DNA of 64,000 nucleotides from UTCHB3 sp002050155 (GTDB taxonomy: Bacteria > Bacteroidota > Ignavibacteria > Ignavibacteriales > Ignavibacteriaceae). The notes below the pieces were generated by a model, which did no database searches, had not been told where the DNA came from, and saw only the letters and a program-made list of their open reading frames with translations. This document shows positions 45,464 to 53,632 of the stretch, one piece after another. The stretch lies in the NCBI GenBank assembly GCA_030584105.1, contig CP129491.1, forward strand, positions 1,550,001-1,614,000. The letters are read 5' to 3'. The translations under genes and the position numbers were made by a program. The stretch's first letter is position 1. Every line of letters begins with the position of its first letter.

Positions 45464-46516
45464 TTATCGAAAAGTTGTCTGATCGTCCAACCATCTTCTG
45501 ACTTTGTTCCAAGCTTTGAACTTTGAATACTTCTTTCGGATGATCAGGTTCTCGTCGTAAATTCTTGCAAACTCGGCACCGATTATGAAAACCATATTAG
45601 TGTAATAAATCCAAAAGGCAATCACAATCAGCAGTGAATATGTCCCGTAAATCTGCCCGAAAGATGCAATGTTACTGATATAGTAGCCAAACGCAAATTT
45701 TGCAAGCATCCACAGCCCCGATGCGAGCAAGGCACCAAGCATCAAAGATCTCTTTCTTATTCGTCTGGCGGGTACAATCCGATAGAAAAAATAAAAAAGA
45801 ATAAATACTGCCGCAAATGAAACACCAAGTGTGAATGTATCTTTCAGCAATACTGAATCAACAATCCCCAGTATCGGCATTTTTAAGGCAACCTTTTGCA
45901 CTACTACCAGAATCGGAATAATCATGAAAATTGCAAAAAAGATCACAATCATCACTAAAATCAGCAGAAAATCAAACAGTTTTGAGACTATTATGTTTCT
46001 GTCATCCGGTACATCAAAAACCAAGTGAAGAACCGTTCTGATACTTGCGATAAAACCGGAGGCGGCAAACAACAATGCACTAAAACCGATAATCCCGGCT
46101 ACATTTCTGTACTCAACAAGCTCGTTTATTCGCCCCCCGATTAATTCCTTCGCAAATGCGGCATAATCTTCATACGGAATAAGCGTATCAATAAAAGTGT
46201 TGATTCTGCCTACAAATTCCGTTGAGGAAAGAAAATTGCCCAGAAAAAAGAACATAATCAGCGTAAGCGGAATAATGCAAAGAAAAAGCGAAAACGCTAA
46301 CCCACCGGCATTAAGAAACAGATGATGATCACCAATTCGTTCAATAAACTTAAGAATCCACCTTTTATAAAAACTATAAACGGCAGATACCCTTTTAAAT
46401 TTTTTTTCACTTTTGAACATACTTCGTTCAAAAACGAAGATTCCGTCAAGTATATTATCTATTGCGGTGAAAAAAGGACCAATATTTTTAGCCCAGATTC
46501 TTTTTAAAGGTACCAT
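45464..46516 (-). CDS. YihY/BrkB-family inner-membrane protein
   Basis: It has 350 residues with about six TM helices. The conserved FLNAGGLAFSLFLCIIPLTLI after the first amphipathic part and the late YGTYSLLIVIAFWIYYTNMVFIIGAEFARIYD are hallmarks of the family once misnamed ribonuclease BN; function unknown, probably transport. An alternative start at 46420 (MFKSEKKFK) is possible. It is followed by a gap of about 110 bp. Confidence 0.9.
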   Translation of the reverse strand: MVPLKRIWAKNIGPFFTAIDNILDGIFVFERSMFKSEKKFKRVSAVYSFYKRWILKFIERIGDHHLFLNAGGLAFSLFLCIIPLTLIMFFFLGNFLSSTEFVGRINTFIDTLIPYEDYAAFAKELIGGRINELVEYRNVAGIIGFSALLFAASGFIASIRTVLHLVFDVPDDRNIIVSKLFDFLLILVMIVIFFAIFMIIPILVVVQKVALKMPILGIVDSVLLKDTFTLGVSFAAVFILFYFFYRIVPARRIRKRSLMLGALLASGLWMLAKFAFGYYISNIASFGQIYGTYSLLIVIAFWIYYTNMVFIIGAEFARIYDENLIIRKKYSKFKAWNKVRRWLDDQTTFR

Positions 46517-46600
46517 TGCAAACTATTTTTTCCACACTTCAACGGCTGCGTGCAAGTTGAATAAAACGAAAACGCAAAGCCATTATTTTCACAAAAGCAC

Positions 46601-47287
46601 TCAGGCAAGATATTCCGTCCAAATTTTGTACAACTGATATGTAGCATAAATATCTCTGCCGCAGTACTTCGCAATTTCTTTAATTTTCCCCTCGTTGTAG
46701 AGGTTTTTCACTTCAGAACCCGACACTTCTTTCGATTTCGGTGTTTTAATGCCAAAACCGTGGCAGTAAAAATCAAGATTAAATTTGCGGGTACTGCCGT
46801 AAAATGTTAGTTTTTCTAAAAGATCGAGATGTGAAGTGCTGTCGTATCTGTTTCCCATAAGTTTCCTGGAGGGTTTAATCCCAAGTTTAGCCGAGCGCAT
46901 CATAAGAAAAGGAACATCAAACCCCCGCCCGTTGAAAGAAATCAGCTGATCAATTTTTTCAACAATCCCCCAGAACCGCCTCAGGATATCCGGTTCAGGC
47001 AAACCTTTGTAGCGGAACCCTGTTTCTTCATCAGCCCACTCTTCTTCGGTTGCGTTTTCATAGTAAACATACCCTTGTGTCCTTTCAACATCATACATCC
47101 CTATTGCAACCACTTTCGCAGTCAAGGGGTAAAGCGCCGTCCACTCCTTAAGTTCCGCTCTTTTTTTCTCTTTTTCTTTTTCTGTTTTTTCCTTTTCGGC
47201 GTCTCTTAACAGGTATTCCTGCTGCGAGGGAGCAAGTTCATCCCACGGCACACCGACAGTTTCGATGTCAAAAACTAAATGTGTCAT
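46601..47287 (-). CDS. DEDDy 3'-5' exonuclease (PolB-exonuclease-like)
   Basis: It has 228 residues. Exo motifs are visible: Exo I FDIETVG (Asp7, Glu9), Exo II ISFNGRGFDVPF and Exo III YCGRDIYATYQLY with Asp and Tyr. This places it in the predicted PolB-like 3'-5' exonuclease family (DNA_pol_B_exo2 type). A charged coiled segment (EKEKTEKEKEKKRAELK) is inserted after Exo I. The substrate is unknown, DNA or RNA. It overlaps the upstream thioesterase gene by 4 bp. Confidence 0.88.
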   Translation of the reverse strand: MTHLVFDIETVGVPWDELAPSQQEYLLRDAEKEKTEKEKEKKRAELKEWTALYPLTAKVVAIGMYDVERTQGYVYYENATEEEWADEETGFRYKGLPEPDILRRFWGIVEKIDQLISFNGRGFDVPFLMMRSAKLGIKPSRKLMGNRYDSTSHLDLLEKLTFYGSTRKFNLDFYCHGFGIKTPKSKEVSGSEVKNLYNEGKIKEIAKYCGRDIYATYQLYKIWTEYLA

Positions 47288-47745
47288 TTTTTCAACACCC
47301 TTTCAAATTTTTTTCTTTCAAATTTTTCAACTTTGTTTACAAATTCATCGGAAAGCGGGAACGAACGCCCCGTTTTTTGGTCAACCTGCGCCACCACCCC
47401 CGAGCCTTCAGCCACCACTTCCCCGTTTTTAACTTTAACCACAATATGCTCAAACCCATAAGACGACCTGCCGATGTAAGTAATGCGTGTATAGATGTTC
47501 AGTTCATCGTCATATCGCGCGTGCGAACGATAATCGATAACATTACGGACCATGAAAAAGTTGAAACCGTCGCCAAACAAACCTTCCGGCGGCATCAGAC
47601 CCGCTTCTTTAATATATTCCAAACGGGAAAGCTCAAAATAAGAAATATAAACCGCATTATTGCAAACACCAAGCATATCCACTTCCTCAAAACGCACCCT
47701 TAAATTGGTAGCGTGATAGAACTTATTTCCGTTGTATTCAAACAT
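47284..47745 (-). CDS. Acyl-CoA thioesterase of the YbgC/FadM 4HBT family
   Basis: It has 153 residues and is a hot-dog fold. The active region is VRFEEVDMLGVCNNAVYISYFE, with the Asp of the usual DxxGxxNN motif, followed by SRLEYIKEAGL and the strand DYRSHARYDDELNI. It hydrolyses acyl-CoA or acyl-ACP; the physiological substrate is unknown. It overlaps the exonuclease gene by 4 bp and begins 2 bp after the threonine aldolase gene, so it is a tight three-gene operon. Confidence 0.9.
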   Translation of the reverse strand: MFEYNGNKFYHATNLRVRFEEVDMLGVCNNAVYISYFELSRLEYIKEAGLMPPEGLFGDGFNFFMVRNVIDYRSHARYDDELNIYTRITYIGRSSYGFEHIVVKVKNGEVVAEGSGVVAQVDQKTGRSFPLSDEFVNKVEKFERKKFERVLKK

Positions 47746-47747
47746 CT

Positions 47748-48770
47748 TTACACCTTTCTTAAAATTTCAATTGCGGCAATAATGTCATTTTTGCTCACAT
47801 CTAAGTGAGTGATTGCTCTTACCGTTCCGATGGGCCCCGGACTTAACCTAAGCCCCTTTTCCTCGCACTCGTTGATCACTTCTTCCGGCGATTTTGAAGT
47901 GTGGCTGAAAAGCAGAATATTCGTTTCCACCCGTTGAGCATCTATCCTGAACTGTGGCATATTTGCTATTGCCTCAGCAAGCGTTTGAGCATTGCGATGG
48001 TCGTCGGCTAACCTTTCCCTGTTATTTTGAAGTGCATAGATCCCCGCGGCAGCCAACACTCCCAACTGGCGTGTTCCCCCGCCCCATGCTTTCCTGAAAC
48101 GGAAAGCCTCCTGAATAAACTCTTTTGTACCTGCGATAACCGAACCTATCGGCGCCCCCAAACCTTTTGAAAGACACGCTGAAACCGAATCAAATTTAGC
48201 GGTAATTTCTTTTGGCTCAACCCCAAGATAAACTGCAGCATTCCAGGCTCTTGCACCGTCAAGGTGGAATATAAGGTTGTGGCTTCTAACAAAACCGCAG
48301 AGCGTATCAATTTGTTCAATAGAATAAACTTTCCCCATTCTTCTGTTGTGCGTGTTTTCAACCGCAACAATTTTGGTGCGGGGCATATAGTATGCCTCTT
48401 TCGGTCTTATTGCCGGTAACACTGCCTCCGGGGTCAAGATTCCATCGGGCGTGAAAACAGGAAAGATTTGCAGCCCGCTGAGCACCGCCGGCGACCCCGA
48501 TTCGTAGTAAAAAATGTGCGATTCGGCGTCGCAAATTACCTCATCATGAGGTTGTGAGTGTGTTTTAAGGCAAAGCTGATTCCCCATTACACCACTGAAA
48601 ACAAAAAGTGCAGCTTCAAACCCCAGCAGTTCGGCAGCGTATTCCTGAAATTTATTTACCGTGGGGTCTTCACCGAAAACATCATCCCCGGTTTCGGCGT
48701 CGTACATCGCCTTTCTCATTCCCTCTGATGGTTTTGTAACGGTATCGCTGCGAAGGTCTATTTTATCCAA
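47748..48770 (-). CDS. ltaE: Low-specificity L-threonine aldolase
   Basis: It has 340 residues and is PLP-dependent. It splits L-threonine (and allo-threonine) into glycine and acetaldehyde. Fold-type I features: the start MDKIDLRSDTVTKPSEGMRKAM with GDDVFGEDPTVN, HLDGARAWNA (Asp for the pyridine N), and SACLSKGLGAPIGSVI with the Schiff-base Lys. Length is normal. It is first gene of the ltaE-thioesterase-exonuclease operon. Its upstream region is a 40-bp tandem repeat. Confidence 0.95.
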   Translation of the reverse strand: MDKIDLRSDTVTKPSEGMRKAMYDAETGDDVFGEDPTVNKFQEYAAELLGFEAALFVFSGVMGNQLCLKTHSQPHDEVICDAESHIFYYESGSPAVLSGLQIFPVFTPDGILTPEAVLPAIRPKEAYYMPRTKIVAVENTHNRRMGKVYSIEQIDTLCGFVRSHNLIFHLDGARAWNAAVYLGVEPKEITAKFDSVSACLSKGLGAPIGSVIAGTKEFIQEAFRFRKAWGGGTRQLGVLAAAGIYALQNNRERLADDHRNAQTLAEAIANMPQFRIDAQRVETNILLFSHTSKSPEEVINECEEKGLRLSPGPIGTVRAITHLDVSKNDIIAAIEILRKV

Positions 48771-48810
48771 TTTTTTTCTGTATCTGTTTTATGTTTGTTT
48801 TTTTTAACCG

Positions 48811-49010
48811 GTGTTTTCTGTTTTTATCCCACTTCACACTTTTGAACCCGGTTATTGCCGTTTTAATTCTATTTCATGTTCTAAAAGCGTGATATTGCTG
48901 TTTGGATCCTGTATCATGCTTCTTAACAGGGTTATTGCTGTTTGAATTCTATTTAGCGCTTATAAACCGGGTTATTGCCGTTCTTATCCTGTTCTTAGTT
49001 TTAATTCGCC
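48811..49010. repeat. 40-bp tandem repeat, five copies
   Basis: GTTATTGCCG and close variants start at 48811, 48851, 48891, 48931 and 48971, exactly 40 bp apart. Units have the form GTTATTGC(C/T)G, TTT(T/G)AATTCT and a variable end with (A)CCGG. A sixth, very worn copy may reach the ltaE start. It lies in the 940-bp spacer 48771-49711. Confidence 0.9.
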
Positions 49011-49175
49011 AAATTAATTAAAACAAAACCTGAAAATTTTCGTTAAAAGATGAAAAATTTTCAAATTCGTTCTTTTACAACTTCAAAAATACCAATTTTT
49101 TGTAAGTTGCTGAATTATTGTTTCGAAGTTATCGGATTTTAATTCTTAATGTTTTCAAATTAAACACAGCGCCGG

Positions 49176-49345
49176 GTGAGTAATTTGCTTTTAGAAATGT
49201 GGCGTTGGGTGAGATATGTGGTTTCAAAAATATGGGCTGTGGTGAGGTTACGGTTTTAAAAATGTGTCGTGACGGGGATGAACTTTGGTTCTAAAAAATG
49301 TCACGACGGGGACAGAAGCAGGTTTCACAAGAGTCAGCAAAAATA
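49176..49345. repeat. 33- to 35-bp tandem repeat, five copies
   Basis: Units of the type GTGAG..., GGTTT(C/T)AAAAATATG..., with GTGAG at 49176, 49209 and 49242 and GGTT at 49252, 49287 and 49321. It is unrelated to the 40-bp array 170 bp to the left. Confidence 0.75.
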
Positions 49346-49346
49346 A

Positions 49347-49374
49347 GGGGTGCCGGTAACGAAGCCGGCACCCC
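49347..49374. terminator. Strong GC-rich hairpin
   Basis: 10-bp stem GGGGTGCCGG / CCGGCACCCC with an 8-nt loop. T-rich sequence follows on the minus strand, although no minus-strand gene is evident upstream of it. It may be a terminator relic or may insulate the following promoter. Confidence 0.6.
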
Positions 49375-49496
49375 GAAAAAATTTTCGACCGGAATGGTTT
49401 ATTCTTCCAAATAAACCATTGTAAAAGTACCGGTAAATATGACCTAAAACACAAATTGAACCTTTTACCGGATTTTTTTTACCACTTGTCCATAAA

Positions 49497-49530
49497 TTGT
49501 TTATTTTATTTTGTTTAATGATTATATTTG
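49497..49530 (+). promoter_or_regulatory. Candidate Bacteroidota-type promoter of the sorting-domain-only gene
   Basis: TTG at 49497-49499, a 23-bp gap, then TATATTTG at 49523-49530. This matches the TTTG-N(17-23)-TAnnTTTG consensus at the upper end. The two inverted repeats follow immediately, so a bound protein would cover the transcription start. A start site near 49537 would leave a 5' leader of about 175 nt. Confidence 0.5.
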
Positions 49531-49531
49531 C

Positions 49532-49560
49532 ATTGTACAAAGTGTATATTTTTGTACAAT
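49532..49560 (+). promoter_or_regulatory. Inverted repeat, probable operator 1
   Basis: Perfect arms ATTGTACAAA and TTTGTACAAT separated by 9 bp (GTGTATATT). Each arm contains the self-complementary core TTGTACAA. It sits directly after the candidate -7 box. Confidence 0.6.
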
Positions 49561-49580
49561 TGTCAAAAATTTTTGACAAT
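49559..49580 (+). promoter_or_regulatory. Perfect 22-bp palindrome, probable operator 2
   Basis: ATTGTCAAAAA followed at once by its exact reverse complement. It shares its first two bases with the end of the first inverted repeat. It has no T-run context of a terminator, so a protein-binding site is more likely. Confidence 0.6.
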
Positions 49581-49711
49581 AAACTAAACCATTTAAATAC
49601 TGAAAGTGTTTAAATAATTAAAAGGAAAGCATTTAGAAAGTTCTGTACATTCCGGCATAGTTGTTGTTAGTAAATTCACAATAAGTGAAAACAACACAAA
49701 AAGGTTTTAAG

Positions 49712-50089
49712 ATGAAAAAAATATTATCAATCATAGCATTCACAGTCGCCTTCACGGGTGCAGTTCTGGCAGGTTATACAACCACAGAAACAGTAACGGT
49801 TCAAAAGAGCGGTGGGGATAACCCAAAATCGTTCGTTTTGGATCAGAACTACCCAAACCCTTTTAACCCTGAAACAAATATTCGGTATCAGTTGCCGGTA
49901 TCAGGTCAGGTAAGGCTTTCTGTCTTCAACCTTCTTGGCGTTGAAGTTGCCGTGCTTGTCGATGATTATCAGTCAGCCGGAACTTATAATGTACATTTTA
50001 ACGCTTCCTCTTTTCAGTCAGGTGTCTATCTTTACAAACTGAAAGTTGGCAACACAACCATAACCCGTAAAATGACCCTGCTGAAATAA
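49712..50089 (+). CDS. Mini-protein made of signal peptide plus T9SS sorting domain
   Basis: It has 125 residues from ATG 49712 (MKKILSIIAFTVAFTGAVLAG, a Sec signal). AAGG lies upstream; the GTG nine codons before is rejected. After about 25 residues (YTTTETVTVQKSGGDNPKSF) comes a complete type A sorting domain, LDQNYPNPFNPETNIRYQLP to ITRKMTLLK. No cargo domain is present. It is an intact gene with its own promoter, operator-like repeats and terminator, which argues against decay. It could be a decoy, a chaperone-like competitor, or a small surface protein; the function is unknown. Confidence 0.85.
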   Translation: MKKILSIIAFTVAFTGAVLAGYTTTETVTVQKSGGDNPKSFVLDQNYPNPFNPETNIRYQLPVSGQVRLSVFNLLGVEVAVLVDDYQSAGTYNVHFNASSFQSGVYLYKLKVGNTTITRKMTLLK

Positions 50090-50113
50090 TAAATAACATT
50101 TTAGTTATCTGAG

Positions 50114-50144
50114 AGCTGCGCCTAAACCGCGCAGCTTTTTTTTT
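50114..50144 (+). terminator. Intrinsic terminator of the mini-protein gene
   Basis: 8-bp stem AGCTGCGC / GCGCAGCT with a 7-nt loop, then eight or more T. The remaining spacer to 50417 is AT-rich, with no feature that I can support. Confidence 0.92.
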
Positions 50145-50417
50145 GCTGTTCCGTCTAATTTTTCGCACCGGTATCAGCAAAAACCATTTACATTAATAGT
50201 ATCTTTCTTCTTCCATTGCCGGCAACTTAACCATCACCACCGGCTCAAAAAAACACAACCACTGCCGTCGTCATTAAATAACTGCCACAACACATCTTAA
50301 AAAACAAACAATACGCAGAATGACAAATAATCCGTTTTGTTCAGTAACTATTCTCTTTGCTCTTACAAATTATATCACTAACTTTACACTGAACTTTATT
50401 CACGAAAAGGTTGATAA

Positions 50418-52616
50418 ATGAAAATAAAATATTTTCTGATACTGACCATTTTTATCGGTCTTAATTCGTACTCACAAAACTTCACAGGCATGAAATTTTG
50501 TTTGGACCCCGGGCACGGCAGCCCGCACGGCTCGACCTGCGAACCGGAAACCAAAAGATTTGAAGCCTATGTTAATCACATTGTTATGCCGTACCTTAAA
50601 CAGTTTCTGCGTAACGACGGCGCTACGGTTATTTCTACCCGGGCGGACTATGATTCCCTGGGCCCCTGCATGACTCTCTCTGAAAGAGAAGCTGTTGCTA
50701 ATAACAACAATGTCGATTTCTTCCACGCTATCCATCACAATGCGTTTAACGGAACGGCAAACTACTCACTTGTACTCTTTGAACAACTAAACGGCGATGC
50801 CTGCCCTAACGGAAACCCACAGTGGCCCAATCAAGCCGACAGTATGGCTTTCATAATGGCGGCGGAACTTTATGCAGGAATCTATACAACTACGGGCTAC
50901 GGCAGAGGTGACTTCTGCTTTCTGGGCTACAATCTCGGCGTTTTGAACGACCTGAATATGCCCGGCGTGCTAAGCGAAGGTTCTTTCTTTGATAATATTC
51001 CGGAGGCAACAAGGTTAGCCAACCTTGACTATCTTCGCACTGAAGCCGAAGCTCAGTATCTTTCGTATCTGAAATATTTTAAAAAACCACTTCCTGCAAC
51101 AGGTTCTTTGGTGGGAATTGTTAACAATCGTGCAACAGGGCAGCCGGTAAGCGGTGTAACGGTTAAACTTACTACTCTGAACAAATCTTACACTGTTGAT
51201 ATGCTCGGTAACGGGTTCTATCGTTTCGATTCCCTTGCTCCGGGAACTTACCCCGTTACGGTTATCTCAAACATAGATACCGTTGAAACCAATGTAGTGG
51301 TTCAAGCCGGAAAAATAAATAAACAAAACTTAACCAGTGGTTCTGCTGACGCTCCGACACAGATGAAACTTCTCTCTGTAACCGGTGGCGACGGCTCACT
51401 GAACATCACCTGGGGGCAACCGACCGGCGTGGTTGATTCGGTTCAGATTTTCATTAACACTACGGGTGAAATCCCTTCGGGTGCGCCGTATATTACCGTT
51501 CCGGCAAACTCAAACTCTTACAGTGTAACCGGGCTTGATGCCGGCAAAGGTTATTATGTCGGGTTAAAAGGCAAAAACACAACCGGTGTTTCCGCAGTTA
51601 CCTCGAAAATTTACGGTGCCTACACCTCTGCAATCGGTGAAGCAGTTTTGATAGTTGACGGGTTCAACAGATATGGCGGTTCGGGAAGCTGGCAACTCCC
51701 CTATCACAATTTCGCTTCGTTCTATGGGAGTGCTTTGAACTCATTCGGGCGTCGTTTCTCAACCGTTTCAAATCAGGCGATTACTTCTTCAGCTCAGATA
51801 AAACCTTACAAATTTATTTTCTGGTTTCTGGGCGATGAATCAACCGCTGATGAAACTTTCTCTGACACCGAACAAGGCTTTGTGAAAGACTATCTGAAAG
51901 CCGGCGGTAACTTCTTCGTTACAGGCGCAGAAGTGGCGTGGGATTTGGACAGCAAAGGCTCCGCTTCTGATAAAGCCTTTTTCAATCAATACCTGAAAGC
52001 TTCCTATGTTGCCGATAACCCCACTCCGAACACACCTTCGGCTTCGGGTCTGTCCGGCACAATATTCAACGGAATACCGCAGTTTGCTTTTGGCAACACA
52101 TACCCGGAAGACTACCCGGATGTTATTAATCCCTTAAACGGAAGTGTTGCCGCAATGCAGTATAACGCCTCTCAAAAGGCAGCGGTAACCTTCGACGGTA
52201 CTTTCCCCGACGGCACAAACCCTTCAAAGTTGGTTTATATTGCCTTCCCCGTTGAAACTATCGGAAATGTTACCACAAGAAATCTTATAATTCAAAGAAT
52301 AATGGATTTCTTCACGGGCGCCACTTCCGTTGATGATGGTACAATATCGTTGCCACTTGCGTTTTCTATGAGCGTTTACCCCAACCCATTCAACCCTTCG
52401 GCTAATTTATCGGTTAACCTGATAAAAGAAGGGGTTTACAGAATAAGCATTTACGATATTCTCGGCAGAGAAGTTGGGCTGATTAACGATGCTTTCATGC
52501 AAAAAGGTGCGCACAAATTTAACATTGAAATGGGCGGGCACCCCTCAGGCACCTATTTCGTGCACATCTTCGGCGAAGGTGTTAACGAAGTTCAAAAGAT
52601 AATGTTAATTAAATAA
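50418..52616 (+). CDS. Secreted N-acetylmuramoyl-L-alanine amidase with T9SS sorting domain
   Basis: It has 732 residues with signal peptide MKIKYFLILTIFIGLNSYSQ. The Amidase_3 domain (about 22-225) has CLDPGHGSPHG, the Glu in KRFEAYVNH, AIHHNAFNG, and a terminal VLSEGSFFDN. A carboxypeptidase-regulatory-like domain (228-310, GSLVGIVNNRATGQPVSGV), a fibronectin-III domain (315-405) and a long domain of about 230 residues that I do not recognise (VLIVDGFNRYGGSGSW, GGNFFVTGAEVAWDL) follow. The sorting domain starts VYPNPFNPSANLSV and ends KIMLIK. It is exported to the surface, so the target may be peptidoglycan of other cells. It lies 14 bp before the beta-propeller gene. Confidence 0.92.
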   Translation: MKIKYFLILTIFIGLNSYSQNFTGMKFCLDPGHGSPHGSTCEPETKRFEAYVNHIVMPYLKQFLRNDGATVISTRADYDSLGPCMTLSEREAVANNNNVDFFHAIHHNAFNGTANYSLVLFEQLNGDACPNGNPQWPNQADSMAFIMAAELYAGIYTTTGYGRGDFCFLGYNLGVLNDLNMPGVLSEGSFFDNIPEATRLANLDYLRTEAEAQYLSYLKYFKKPLPATGSLVGIVNNRATGQPVSGVTVKLTTLNKSYTVDMLGNGFYRFDSLAPGTYPVTVISNIDTVETNVVVQAGKINKQNLTSGSADAPTQMKLLSVTGGDGSLNITWGQPTGVVDSVQIFINTTGEIPSGAPYITVPANSNSYSVTGLDAGKGYYVGLKGKNTTGVSAVTSKIYGAYTSAIGEAVLIVDGFNRYGGSGSWQLPYHNFASFYGSALNSFGRRFSTVSNQAITSSAQIKPYKFIFWFLGDESTADETFSDTEQGFVKDYLKAGGNFFVTGAEVAWDLDSKGSASDKAFFNQYLKASYVADNPTPNTPSASGLSGTIFNGIPQFAFGNTYPEDYPDVINPLNGSVAAMQYNASQKAAVTFDGTFPDGTNPSKLVYIAFPVETIGNVTTRNLIIQRIMDFFTGATSVDDGTISLPLAFSMSVYPNPFNPSANLSVNLIKEGVYRISIYDILGREVGLINDAFMQKGAHKFNIEMGGHPSGTYFVHIFGEGVNEVQKIMLIK

Positions 52617-52630
52617 CCACGGTATTTGAA

Positions 52631-53560
52631 ATGAAAAAAGTATTATTTATTGTTCTTTTATCGGCAACCCTTCTCTTTGGGCAAGGGATCAGGGTAAGTT
52701 CTCCTCCCGTGCCCCTGAAAACAGGAGACGGGGTCTATTCACTCGGTAAATTCTCACCCGACGGCAAATTTGCACTCCTCACCACCAAAGGATACACCGG
52801 GATAGAATTGGTGGAAATGGCTACTATGAACCACATTTCTATTATCTCTGATGCTCCCGGTGCAGGATGGGGAATGAGATGGTGCAACTCAAGCGATAAG
52901 TTCGTCTTCAAAGTGAACGGACAAAACCCCGATGGTTCCAAATCTGTTTCGTTGTTTGAATATAAAGATGGCGCCGGGCTTTCAAAAGTGGCTGATCTTT
53001 CACCTTCGGCTAATAATTTGGTGTTCTACTCGGTTATGGGCGATGGCTTACTGACCGAAGGCGAAACCGGCAACCCGGTTGAAATAAGAAAAAACAGCCG
53101 TGAAAACAGCGTTGATTACTACATCTCCGGCGGAAAGCTTAAAGTAATCGATAAAAACGGCACGCTCAAGCAGGGTATGACAGAAGCAATCAGCCAGAAA
53201 AATAATGTACTTTTTGCCGAATGGTCACCTTCGGGCGAAAAATTAGCGATTCACGCTGCCGGCGCGGGTGTTTCTGTTATTGATCTTTCCACCGGTAAAG
53301 AATATAACTTCCCGAAAATGGAATATCCGTCGTGGGTGAACGATGAATATCTTTCGTTCATGTCAACAGAAGACGACGGACACACAATAATAAACAGCGA
53401 AGTGATAGTTGCGAAGTTCGACGGCACCGAATCAGAGATTATCACACGCGATTTTACCATGCCCGCTCTGTGGCAGTCAGCCGCTCCGGATGGAACAATT
53501 TTATTCACCGGGGCAGACGGAAAAATTTATTTTACGAAAGTTAGTTTTCTGAAGAATTAA
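52631..53560 (+). CDS. Exported beta-propeller (WD40-like PD40) protein
   Basis: It has 309 residues with signal peptide MKKVLFIVLLSATLLFGQ. Repeats such as GKFSPDGKFALLTT, WCNSSDKFVFKVN and EWSPSGEKLAIHA have the TolB/PD40 pattern of an Asp/Ser-Pro-Asp-Gly turn. It is probably periplasmic; there is no sorting domain. It begins 14 bp after the amidase gene and is likely co-transcribed. It may bind peptidoglycan fragments or assist the amidase; this is inference. Confidence 0.8.
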   Translation: MKKVLFIVLLSATLLFGQGIRVSSPPVPLKTGDGVYSLGKFSPDGKFALLTTKGYTGIELVEMATMNHISIISDAPGAGWGMRWCNSSDKFVFKVNGQNPDGSKSVSLFEYKDGAGLSKVADLSPSANNLVFYSVMGDGLLTEGETGNPVEIRKNSRENSVDYYISGGKLKVIDKNGTLKQGMTEAISQKNNVLFAEWSPSGEKLAIHAAGAGVSVIDLSTGKEYNFPKMEYPSWVNDEYLSFMSTEDDGHTIINSEVIVAKFDGTESEIITRDFTMPALWQSAAPDGTILFTGADGKIYFTKVSFLKN

Positions 53561-53632
53561 TGAACGATTTTTCGTATTTTTAAATTTATGAATTTTCTTC
53601 AATTTCACAACACTCACGAGGTATAAGGACAA

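Noticed and set aside
45464..46516. Ribonuclease BN
   Set aside because: The YihY/BrkB family was misnamed; this is a six-TM membrane protein without nuclease motifs.
48811..49010. CRISPR array
   Set aside because: The 40-bp units are contiguous and differ throughout; there are no identical repeats with unique spacers and no cas genes.
49334..49579. 81-codon minus-strand frame over the hairpin and palindromes
   Set aside because: It runs through structured regulatory sequence, has no ribosome site and no plausible domain.
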